From positions 1,364,001-1,428,000 of the forward strand of contig VXAZ01001668.1 in NCBI GenBank assembly GCA_013399875.1: a DNA stretch of 64,000 nucleotides, in the 5' to 3' direction. The notes under the pieces were generated by a model. That model did not search any database and had not been told where the DNA came from. It worked only from the letters and a program-made list of their open reading frames with translations. This document shows, one piece after another, positions 12,742 to 23,760 of this stretch (position 1 is its first letter; every line of letters begins with the position of its first letter). The position numbers were made by a program, and so were the translations under genes. This stretch comes from Gymnorhina tibicen (lineage: Eukaryota; Chordata; Aves; Passeriformes; Artamidae).

Positions 12742-13530
12742 GTAGGTTTTTGCTGTGTTTCAATCTGATATCTTGAACATGTTATATAAATGAAAATGTG
12801 AAGTGTTGAGGAGCACAATCTTTGTGCTTTATACACGTTTATATCAGTGCTTGTCTGTTTCTAAGTAAAAGCAGTGAACTTTTTATATAAATTGATCGTT
12901 TCCTACTTTGTTTTGAAGTGACTTTTTTATTACTAATATGTGCTGTGAATGTTCTTGGGTGCTTGTGTGTTTGTGGAGGACCTTGTTTGTGCTTCAGAAT
13001 GGGCTCTCCTTGGAAGCCTCTGCTTTAACTGAACATTCGTTGCTGATTGTTACGTTGCCCTAAGTCAGGTTTTGACAGGGAAAGGTTTCAACTGTAAGGA
13101 AAAGAGGAAATTGAATAACTAAAAGAGTGGTGAAAATGGGAGTAATGAAAAGAAATCCTGTGGATGTCACTATTTGGGAAAAAAAGAAGAGTATTTAGGT
13201 TCTATATGTTAGAGTACAAGAATTAAAGAACATTCTGTTTCTAAATGGGAGCACCCACATGACCACTTATCTCACTTGAATTCATTTGGCTCACTGCAGC
13301 TTTGCTGAGTTCTATGTATTGGAATCATTGCACGAGGCAGCAGTTTATGTGTTGAGCAGAATGAATTAAGTTACAAGGGCTGATAAGAAACTTTGATTTA
13401 AATAATCCATTTTAATCTTTGTTTGTCTATCAATGCTTTACTTGTTTTCCTTAAGAAAAAGTGTAACCCATAGTTAGTTTCCTTTCTGGGTTTTGTTTGC
13501 TAGTGAGAAAGATATGCTGTCTGTCTCTCT

Positions 13531-13567
13531 TTATATATATATATAAATATGTATATATATATATTTA
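13531..13567. repeat. (TA)n microsatellite, interrupted
   Basis: An alternating TA tract of about 37 bp is broken by AAATATG near its middle. It is simple sequence in the third visible intron and likely length-polymorphic. Confidence 0.85.
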
Positions 13568-16500
13568 TGTACACTCTCACCCACATATATTGGTCACAAT
13601 AGATAAACATTTAGGAAGTTAATTAATTTTCGTTCATCTGCATTCTTTTTTTTTGGTGTATATAAATGCCAGAAATTAGCAGTCCTTGCTTTTTTGAGGT
13701 AATGATTAATTTCTGTGTAATGACTTAAATTTGGTAGAAAATGCATTTAAAATGAAAATGCTTCAAACTGGAATCTAAAGGCTGTAAAACCAATTACTAT
13801 TTTAAATGGAAAACAGGCTTCTAACAAATTCACCTTTTCCTGTGTATTAATTTTTTAATTAATGACACAGGAGTAGTTTCTTTTAGAAAAAAGATGTTGT
13901 TATTTTGTTCTTTTAGAACAGAGGGATCTTATTGTGTCCCAGCTCAGTTTTTTTCATGGGTTAGAATGCATACACTCCTGATTTAAACTTAGAATCATTT
14001 TCCTAACAAAACTAATCATGGATGTGAATTAGGTAAATGAACTGAAATGGAACTGCTGTAGAAAAGAATTTGTTGCTAGAAGCTCATCAGACCTCAGCAA
14101 ATTACATTCTTAGCGCCTTCCGTGAGTCAAGTCAGTTCCTAGTGTCTTAAATAACATGTTTATAGACAATCTTAGAATATTTTTAATTTAATGAAGTATT
14201 TCTCTGGATTAATGTAAGGTTAGGTTGTAACTTGGTTTGTCAGAAGTTAAACTTCCATTTAAACAAGCTCTTTTAAAGAGAAATAATTTAAATAACAATT
14301 AAAATTACATAGTATTTAATTTTTTAAAATGAAACACTGCATTCAGGCAGATGCTAGATGTAAGTAGTGAAATCTTTTGAAGTTCTTGAACGCAGCAGAT
14401 CTTGATAAATACAAAACTTAATGGTAATCATGATGGACTTTTTTTCTTTGTTTTGTAATTAAAAAGCTCATCACAGTGCCCATCCAGAAGGACTCTAGTC
14501 ATTTGTTTCCTTCTTTGTATGAGAGTCCCTTTTACTACTTCTTGACTTTTATGTAAACATAAAGTTTTGATAAGACAAATAGATATGATTTTATTTTCAA
14601 AAAGCCAAAAATAGTAAACATTCTGACCTTTTTTGTGAGACAGCTATTACAGCATAATATCTAGCATGCAGTAAGTTAAGTTAGAAGCTCTTGATTTTTG
14701 TATGTTCCATTATGATGTTGTGTGCAAGCCTTTTAGACTCAGTTTACTTTCTTTCAAATGTATCTTGTACAATTTTCTTTTGAAGTAGAAACTAATACAA
14801 AATGTGCATATTTAATAAGTTTACAGTTTAAGTTTACCTTTTATCTGTGGAAGGTTTCTCGAATGGAATCCATTTTTAATTTTTTGAACTAGTAATGCTG
14901 AAGAAAGAATTTTAAGAATATGTGGGCACAAAATAAATGAGGCTGGGTAACAAATTCAGTGTGCAGAAAGCATAGACAGGGAATTTAGACTTTGGGTTGT
15001 TTCCTATTTACTCAATGTGCTATTAAGGTCTTTTGCATGGATAACATTAATGCAAGTAAACCAGGCAGTACATTTTTTATTAAAGTGTGTCCAAAATCAG
15101 TGCTCTGCTGTGGATCAGGTGTTTGCTTTGCAGGTGGATTTCCCAATTAACCCCACTTAAGTAAACCTTGGTTTGGGTGATGAAGCATCCTGAACTGGAT
15201 TCCTGTCTGATGAAATTCAGCTGGAGGATGTATTCCAGGGGCACACTGTAGCCATGAAACGACATCGGGTCTGTGGGACCAGGCTGGACATAGAGCAAAG
15301 TAGAAGGAAAAAACCCCCAACCCATAGCAACCCTCTTACCTAACCCTCAAAAAAAGTCAACCAAGCCCAACTCCTTCATGTTTTTGGTGTGAATATCAAG
15401 TTCTTAGCGCTGATGAAGCCACATCTGTAACCTTAGTGGGAGGCTTTTCAGTGACTTTGGTGAACTCTGGGTCAGGCTTTAAGTCCATGCTAATTAATTG
15501 TGGTTGGTGATGTTGACTGTAGCAATGTGGAGAACAGCAGCTCATAACATCAGCTGCTGGCTGGTGAGCTGCTGAATAGTCCTTCACCAGCCCATCCCTC
15601 AGTGCTTAGCTGGCTGTCTGCATGCTCTGTCACTAATTACTCTTATTTACTAATTAAATGAATGAAGATAAGTACATCTTCCACATGTTGCTCAGCTGCT
15701 GATCCAAAAATTATAGAAGTGATTCAGCAACCTTTGTAGGATTTTATTTTTTCTAAAAGCAAGTATGCCAGGATTATTTGAAAATTTTTATTTATTTTTA
15801 TTGCTATTATTTGTTATTGTTCTTTCAAGAAGGTTTTAGAAGTATTTTGGAAAAGCAAAACAAAACCTATTTGGTTTGTATATAATACTTATTGACAGGA
15901 AATCACAAAATATGGACCCCTAATTTCTGTTAATCTCTGATCTGGCAAAGGCCTTTTCTGTGGCTTTGTCTAAATCTGTAAAATGGGGATGATACTTTGT
16001 TACCTCCTGCAAATGCTGAGTGGATAAATGAGTATTTTTAAAATGTTTTTATAGATACACTATTGCAGTGTTACATAAGTGTTGAGACTGGGGGGTTCCA
16101 TTGTCTGTTGAAGGCATGATAGAGATATTTATGAGCTGATACCTTGACAGTATAAAAATGCTAATGAAACAAAAACTGCTGGTTTTGCAAATACTACAAA
16201 ATGTGTTAGTTCCAGAGGTTTTGTATCATACAACCAATGAAGAATTTTTAAGCAAACAAGGTCTAGCACTCTTAGCCAGCATTTACCAATAATAATTTTG
16301 GTTTTGTATTTCTGAATGCACTGTTTTGAAACTTTTACCTAATATTGCCTTAAATTGCACTCATTCTTACAATTACTGCTATTGTCATGGCTCTCAGGAG
16401 GTTAATTTGCAGTCAGAAGCCACGTGGCTTTTGTGTTGAACACGGTTAAAGAAACTGAGGGTGCTCCTGGAAAACAAAGATTGTTTTGTGCCATAACCAA

Positions 16501-16645
16501 AGCTTGTGCATCGTTTTTCTGAAATTGTTTTTGTTTAGGAAAATACATGACACTACACTACAGGCTAATAAACTGATGTGAAAATTTCTCAATTTACACC
16601 ACTTGACAAGTGCTAAAAGAAAAGCATCTTTAATTTTAATGTGTT

Positions 16646-16776
16646 ATTAGGACCTTTTTAGAGAGATTGTACGAGTTATTAACAAGGTCCTCTGAGACAG
16701 GAGACGGGTAATTAACAAGACCTACAGAAAGGGAGTTTAGGTAATTAACAAGATCTTAGGCACTGGACACAGGGAG
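16646..16776. repeat. Degenerate 33-bp tandem repeat, about four units
   Basis: The core ATTAACAAG recurs at 16678, 16711 and 16744, exactly 33 bp apart each time. A more decayed unit starting ATTAGGACC at 16646 is offset by 32 bp. Each core is followed by a C/T-rich dinucleotide and then a purine-rich segment (GAGACAGGAGACGGG, CAGAAAGGGAG and so on). The constant spacing indicates an old minisatellite-like duplication rather than chance motif recurrence. Units 2 and 3 are each preceded by GGTA or GGGTA, giving TAATTAAC homeodomain-like cores. Confidence 0.75.
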
Positions 16777-16879
16777 ACAAGTAGTCCAATATTTAAAGCT
16801 GACAGGTTGTTACTAGTCGGATTGAATTCCAGATCTGGGAAACTGGATTGATAGGTGTTTGGGAGCTTTCTACTAAACA

Positions 16880-16946
16880 TTGTATGTATATAAAATATAC
16901 ACACATAAAAAATTTGTGTGTCTGTGTATAAACACATATGTATACA
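16880..16946. repeat. AT/TG-rich simple-sequence stretch
   Basis: A mixture of TATG, TATA, ACAC and TGTG dinucleotide tracts, with short internal inverted complementarity (TGTATAT with ATATACA). This is low-complexity sequence. Confidence 0.55.
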
Positions 16947-19900
16947 TGAATAGAGAGAGGCATTAAAAAACCCGTCTAAAGTAGCATTTCCTTGACCTAA
17001 CTATTGTTATACTTCAGAGAAGAGAAGATAAAGCTTGTGTCTACATTCTGATTACACTTTATCTCAAGTTGTAGCGATAAGTATGTTACATTCTAAGCAA
17101 TGTGGAAGATGGAATACTGGAGGAGAAAGAAACTTGTGTCTTACTAGAATTCACTGTAACAATTATGAATAATGCTCATATTTATAATATTAGTCACTGG
17201 TGAATTGGAGCATAAATTATGAAAATATTACTTAATTTTTTTTTCTGTATTCTCTTACTGCTTCAGCTGTTTTTCAAATTTGCAACTCAAAAAGAAAAAA
17301 ACGCCAACCGAACCTTTAAACTCTTTTGCATCTTTCTACTTTGTAATTTCTGAATGTGGTTATTTTCTTCAGCCTCTTTCCCCCCTTCATCACATGTGGC
17401 TGGTAGAGCTGCCTGTCTCTCCAATGTCACATGTTCCAAACAAATCAGGGACTGCAGTTTTGTTTTTCCCAACGGAGGCAATTTTTGAAATAAGCAATGT
17501 CTCTGCATTTTGGTATGGTCATTATTAGATTTGGTAAAAAACAAGTGAGGTGCCATGAAAACAGGAGGCTCTTGATAACAGTGATGTGTTTGGATCATAT
17601 TAAATTGTTAGGTCTAAAGAACAGCTGATGTCTGCAACATTTCAACAAACATTAGTGTTTTGAATGTGTGATGGTCAGGTAGTTAAAGAAGCTTTTGCAA
17701 CATCCTGGTGTTGCTCTGGGTTACTGCTTGTCACTTGAGCTGTGAGAGTAGAAAAAGTGCCTGTCTCGACTCAGCTGATGTTCTAAAGTAAAACGTGTTA
17801 TCCCAAACCACACTGAGGGTGAGTTATTAGTGCAATAACTTCAACATAATCAAAGTCACTGTTAAATGGTTTCAGTCTTGCAGAGTTACTGGCAACAGCT
17901 CCATTGGAAGGACCCCAAAAGTTGCCTGATGAGAGCAAAGGGTTGTAGTGGCTGTGTATTTCTCTGCCAAATACGACATCCAGTGTACAATACAATTCAC
18001 TATTTCTAATTTCCACGTGCCTTTTTCAGAAATGTTGCTCGCTGTATATTACTCTGCTTGCTAAAGCAATAAAGTCTGTTACGACATTCCAGCATATTTA
18101 TTTCTCTGTTAGTCAAAAAATGACATCAGGTGAACTATGGTATTTTCAGAATTTTGTTTCCTCTGTCAGTGTTAGCATGTCTTATTTTAAGAACAAGGTA
18201 CTTCTGCATTGCTTTTCTTGAAATGAATAATTCGGTTCTCTTCTGAAATTTGACTAGACTTTAGTCAACTGTGATCTACAGTCTAGGCAGAGTATTGATG
18301 GACTATGCCAGTGCTTTAATTGTACTCTAGACTGTTAATATTTGTTGATTCAGTATGGTAAAGCTGTCAGTGGAACATTATTTCAGCAAAAGAAATAAAT
18401 TGCTGGTACATGAGAGGTAAAAAGAAATTACAAAACAAGCAGAAGTCATGCAGAGATTCTTAGTCTGTCCTGCCAGGCCCGTTATCATCTGATTTAAAAG
18501 ATCACTGCATGTGATAAGAGAATCATGAAATCTTTTGCAAAGCTCCTACAAAGCAGTGGTCACAGCATTTGGGACATGACTAAGGTGGGCTGGAGCAATC
18601 AGTTCTTAGAGGGATGTTGTAGAAATACTTAGTATTAATCTTGACTTTTGCAGACTCCTCACCAGCAATCAGTCACTCCTAATTAGTTGACTGTTTTAGG
18701 AATACTGTTAGGAAAGTTCATCCTGCTGGCTGCATGACAAGATTTTTTCAAGCTTTCACTGTCTCTTGGTGCACATTAGAGCATGTGAAATCTTTTTTGA
18801 GAGGCTGCATGAGGCATATTGTCTTTCCCAAGGGAAAATATGCTGCCTGTTGTATTTCATTTTAAAAAAGAATAATTTGTTCTATTGTTTCTTTATTAAT
18901 AAATGCAGAAACTATGTAAAAGCAATGCATTTTTTTTCATTATAAGAACTAAGAATTAGTTCTACTCTTTTAATAATTCAAAAATGGATCTGGAAGTTTC
19001 AGTGTAAAATGTAATTTTAGGGTTGTTTGATTTGTTTGTTTGTTATTGACTTAGAGATCTCTAATAACAGGGTCTTCTAGTGGAGATCCTGGCACAACTT
19101 TTAGCCTAACAGTTCTTCAACAGTCTTGAGAAAAAGACTTTTTTGCTATAGCAGAACTCCTAGCAAAAGGAGAAATATTTATATACTTAAAATTCTAACT
19201 AATCAAGAAAAGGCAGTGACAGCCACAAAACCTGATCCTCTTTTTGTGTCTTCCTGGGGTTACCCAAGCTCCAAAAGGCCACGGAGCATGGCTTGACAGC
19301 AGAGCAATTTATACAGTGAAGTGTCGTAAGTGATGTTCCCCAGAATCTAATTGCAAAATAAATGGTAATATGCTTATTCTGTACTTGTTTAGCTGCCAGA
19401 CAAGACAGTCATTCCTTCTCAGAATATAAAGTGAACTCTGCATTGCCAGGCACAGCAGGCTGACAATATTCTATGGAAGGCTAAGTTTCTGAATTTCATT
19501 AACTGTATCTGATTTTATTCATTTCTTTCAGGTTTTTTTTCTTAGTGCATTGGTAATAACCTAAATGGCATCTTAATATTTCAAGATTTTGATATATGTT
19601 GTGAGAATCCAAAGAAAAATGCATAAACACTGTAGTAAGAATCAGTCCAAAGACCAAGAAGTAGGATAGGAATAGGAATTTCAACTCTGATGGAAAATGA
19701 ATATGGCAGAGCTTTGCTAATTACCTGTATGCAGACATTCCATATAAAGGAAAGAAACTGAAAGCTCACACTTAGCTCATTAGTAGAATGGATATTTTAC
19801 AGAATGTGAAGTTAACATAAATTTTAATACTTTGAATAGTAATGATTAATGTAAATACCCTAATTTTAATTTCTAATAGTATACACTACTATCATGTAAC

Positions 19901-22900
19901 TAATACGAATAGCAAAAGATGAGTAAAAAGAGTTTGCTCCTTAAGAAAATACTCTTTCCATGGAGCGTAATTTGGGAGTCTGATTCCCATTCATTGTATT
20001 GTCAGAGTAAATGGCACTAAAATGTTTTAATCAGTTATAGGAAAGATTTGATAAAGATTGTTTTAATCTCTAGGTATTCAGAAGCTAAATATTTAAGCAG
20101 CCACTAGACCTAATGTTTGAATTTTTAACTACCATTGAACTTCAATAGACAAAATTACAAGATGCAGTCATAAACTTGAGCTTGTGACACATCCTGAACT
20201 CAACTCCACTGTATTCTTCCCATACAAACTGTAAGTTATCAACATGCAATGGAAGTATTTATCTACCATAAAAGATAGGTGTTATAAAAAAAAAAGTTTC
20301 ATGTAGTTCTAATGAAATGTTTTTGAATAGAGAAAATAACAATAAAGTACGAAATAATGTGCTTGCTCTGATTATGAAATAGTAACCCAAACCACTCTAC
20401 AGAAGCAGCATTGCAGTATATCTGTCTCCATTATTAGTTTATACTATTTTTATTTCTCATCACTTTCTCCCCTCAGGAACAGGACAATAGGAATCTCAGA
20501 TGAGCTAAAATTGAAATCCAAGCTCATAAAACCCCAGAAATTCAAACAAACTTTACTACTCAAGAAAAATGTAAAAAGAAAGTTATATCCAAAGCAGTAA
20601 AATAATATGGAATAATAAAATAATGGATATGATTTAATCTGGTAAAAATGTCAGTTATGTAAAGTAGCTGTCAAGGACACTAATTGAATTCCCAGATGAG
20701 TGAAATGGGGGACAGGACTAATTGCTGTGCTGGATTGGAGAAGTCTATTCTACCTAGCGAAAGGTAGGGGTAATGTACAAGTTGAGTGGCTCAGTGTCAC
20801 CTCCATGATCCTACTGAAGCTGATTTTTAATCTGTGCTGGTGTGATTTACCTCCCTTTTTATAGCTTGTGTCTTGAAGGTGATCTGAGAGAACGAAAGTT
20901 TATTACTTGTAGGAGACAAACTGTTAGAAATCAGTATGGGACCTGAGACATCACCTTGAGGCACATGAGGAGTCCGTTTGTTAGAAAAGAAATATCTTTT
21001 TACTTGTAAAGTGAGCAAATTTAGTTTGGGTAAAATTGACAAACAATAATTATAGAATCCCATAATGCCAGTTTTTAACAGTCACTGGTCACAGTAAGCT
21101 GCCCTCAAAAAAACCCCACAAAAATCCAAAAAGATACTTTTTTTTCCCAAGCTGTGAACATGTGACTTTCTTCCGTAGCAGAAGTTCCCTGCCAGTTTAT
21201 CAAACTCTGGGAAAAAAACCCCAGAGATTGGATTATAATAATACTATCACTATGAACTGTGACTGTAACACAGGAAAAAACAATGTTATTTTGTTATTTT
21301 TTACAATTGCTTAGATCAATGATTACAGAATGCTTTTAGGAAGTCAAGAGAATGGCTGCTCGAATGAGGCTTGTCAGTGTGGGCTGCAGTCCTAGAGCAT
21401 GTTTTCTATAATTATAGCCAGTAGTCGAGTGAGATGGTAACTTCAGGGGTGTATTATTGTGATGAAATTTAAATTAAAAAATGAATGCTCTCGTGAATTT
21501 CAATACAGCAAACAGACAAGTCCACCAACTGTATGCATTCATAATTTTACAGGATTTTCTTTTGAGGCATTACCTGGTCCTCAGACAGTGAAAGAGGGGT
21601 GCAGTGCTGGGAGTCTGCATCTGCTCACACTCACCTCGGGCTGGGAGCACTGGCAGGAAACCCTGCGGGGCTCAGCAAGGCCATCAAGCTCCCACCTTAC
21701 TTAGCAGACACTTTGATTTAGAAAAATGTTATTATATGCAGTCTCAGCACCTGTTTCTTCCTCGAGAAGCAGTATATTTTCTACATATCTCCTTAAAATA
21801 TGAGTATGAGTCTTCATGGAGTTCGGATTTTTATAGGGGAATATTTTAATAGCTTTTCATTTTTTTTGCAAGCGCATTAAAATTTCTTCTTGCAAAATAC
21901 ACAGATGTTCTCTTTTATAATTGCAGTTATGATGTCCACAATTTTACAGAAACGACTGCAGGTTTTTTACTGCTTAAAAAACCCCCAAACAACTAGTCCA
22001 TATTGCCAGTGATTTATACTTCTAATTTTGAAATGCAGCTTCTCGTAGTCAGAACTGCTGCTTTCATTTTAAGCTGCCGCTATGAAAAGGAGTCCCAGAA
22101 CTTATTTCACAGAAACTAGAAAGTCATTCAAGGCAGTGAAAGATCCTGCTTTTTTAACCTTTCAGAAAGTCGCCCAGTTGAGCAGTCAGGCCGTATTATT
22201 CTATATCTTGTCTAACATGAGGAAACAGTCCCAAAAGAAAGATATCCCAAATTAACGCCACACTTCGTTAAATAGAGACATTCTTGGTTTTCACCAAGCT
22301 AATTCGATCCAGTTCAGTTAACTCATTTTTTTTGTACTCGGATCACGGAAGGCAGCCGTGAATGGAGCGAGTTCATCATGTGTTTGACACATCAGTGTGA
22401 GGCTGAAAGGAGGCTGGGAGGGAGGGATCCTGCCTTTGGCTTGGCGGACAATACCCGATGAAAGAGGCCCCTCATTCAGAAGGAGTCTCCAGCAAATGGG
22501 GCAGACTGCTGGGGATCACTGTTACCAACAGGTAGAATGGGAATTAGCCAAACTGGATTCCTCAGACACCTCTGGATTTCTAGTTGTGACTCTTCTTGTA
22601 ACCCAGTCTCTGTCTAATACCCTCAGCCCACAGATAGTTTACAGGACTTCTATGTGAGCAAAAGATTGCCTGCTTTGGAAATTAAAAATAATTACAGGAT
22701 TAAAAAAAGTAAAAAAAGAAATTGTGTTATAAACAAAAAATTCTTTACAGAAAAAAATCAGTGGTTATGTTTTACGTATTTTAAGTTCATAAATTTTTTC
22801 CCTTCCACTTTTACACCATGAAATACACGACTTATAAATTCAGATAACAATGAGTGGTGAACAGTCACAAAATACATGTTCCCTGCTTTAAAAAATCTTA

Positions 22901-23580
22901 AAAAAAGAAAAGTGTAGATAGTCAAGCCTGACATTTAGACAGTGGCTGTTTTTATCAGTATCAACAACATCATGAAAGAGCTTTGCTTTTTGGATATGCA
23001 CAATAATCACTAGGTTTATTAAATAATGGATTATTTACTCAATTTTAAGTACAAAATAAATGTAGCTGACAGAAGATGGCTTTTTAGCCCTGACTTAAGC
23101 TGGTGATCTCACTGGAATTTCTACAGGAACTTTGTCCTCTAGGAGCTGCCATGAAGGCTGGGAATACATGTTAGTCTGTAGGGTTTGGTTGTTGGTTTTT
23201 ATCAATCTCATCCCAGGGACCTGTTCCTAGGATATTTCATTTAAAGTAGCACTTCATGCTTAGAAGCTCAGGCTAAGTCTAGGGATAAGAGGAGAGATAA
23301 GGAAGCCCAGTCCATAATAGCCTTTCTTGCATTTTCTAATTAGTTATTCAAATTTTATGACAAGAAGAAAATGAAAAATACAAAGAATTGTGAACAAAGA
23401 ATGTATTAAATCTCCTTTAATTTCTAATATTTTCTTTTCCTAAGTTTAACAAATCAAGAAAATAAACCATATTAAATACTTTGTAGCTGCATGCCTAATT
23501 CAGTACTGTATTCTAGTAGATGCTTTGGTCAAATAAGTGTGCACTGCTAATACTTGTTTGGTCTGGTTTTTCCCCTACAG

Positions 23581-23626
23581 TTTTAATGTGAATCCTTCTG
23601 GCATTGAGGATCTCAGGAAAAAAACG
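23581..23626 (+). CDS. RAB11FIP2: RAB11FIP2 46-nt coding exon
   Basis: A very small exon between two large introns. The acceptor CCCCTACAG ends at 23580 behind a T-rich tract. The T at 23581 completes the split Ser codon, then 15 codons read FNVNPSGIEDLRKKT, and the donor GTGAGT begins at 23627 (phase 0). It aligns with the human segment SFHMSPTSNEDLRKIP just upstream of the third NPF, with the EDLRK core conserved. Skipping it would shift the frame, since 46 is not a multiple of 3, so it must be constitutive for a full-length protein that retains the Rab11-binding domain. Both splice sites look good, and frame continuity on each side supports the call. Confidence 0.93.
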
Positions 23627-23682
23627 GTGAGTTATGAAATGTTATGGAAAGCCATCAGTAAAGGCCAGCTAATTGGTATTTG

Positions 23683-23702
23683 TAAAAGCTTATAAGCTTT
23701 TA
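23683..23702. repeat. Perfect 20-bp palindrome near the 46-nt exon
   Basis: TAAAAGCTTA (23683-23692) is immediately followed by its exact reverse complement TAAGCTTTTA (23693-23702). It lies 56 bp after the 5' splice site of the 46-nt exon and about 40 bp before an 18-T homopolymer (23743-23760). The RNA form would need a few unpaired bases for a loop, so the longest practical stem is about 8 bp. Confidence 0.9.
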
Positions 23703-23742
23703 TTCTTGTGTAACCTCTTAAATGGAAATGTTGGGGTTTTTC

Positions 23743-23760
23743 TTTTTTTTTTTTTTTTTT
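23743..23760. repeat. Poly(T) run
   Basis: Eighteen consecutive T residues, preceded by GGGGTTTTTC. This is a homopolymer in the intron, possibly an antisense poly(A) remnant, but no element body is recognisable beside it. Confidence 0.85.

Larger units (their letters stand above)
12742..23580 (+). other. RAB11FIP2: RAB11FIP2 intron (about 10.8 kb)
   Basis: Phase-2 intron with donor GTAGGT at 12742 and a pyrimidine-rich acceptor ending CCCCTACAG at 23580. No exon was recognised. It contains an AT microsatellite at 13531-13567, a degenerate 33-bp tandem repeat at 16646-16776, an AT/TG-rich stretch at 16880-16946, and several chance open frames (for example 17280-17528, 21459-21849 and 22397-22657) that match no protein I know. 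No intact transposon is recognised. Confidence 0.9.

Noticed and set aside
22397..22657. Possible cassette exon with an open frame in the 10.8-kb intron
   Set aside because: I found no acceptor/donor pair with the required phase 2 in and out, and no similarity to known RAB11FIP2 isoform sequence that I can recall with confidence.
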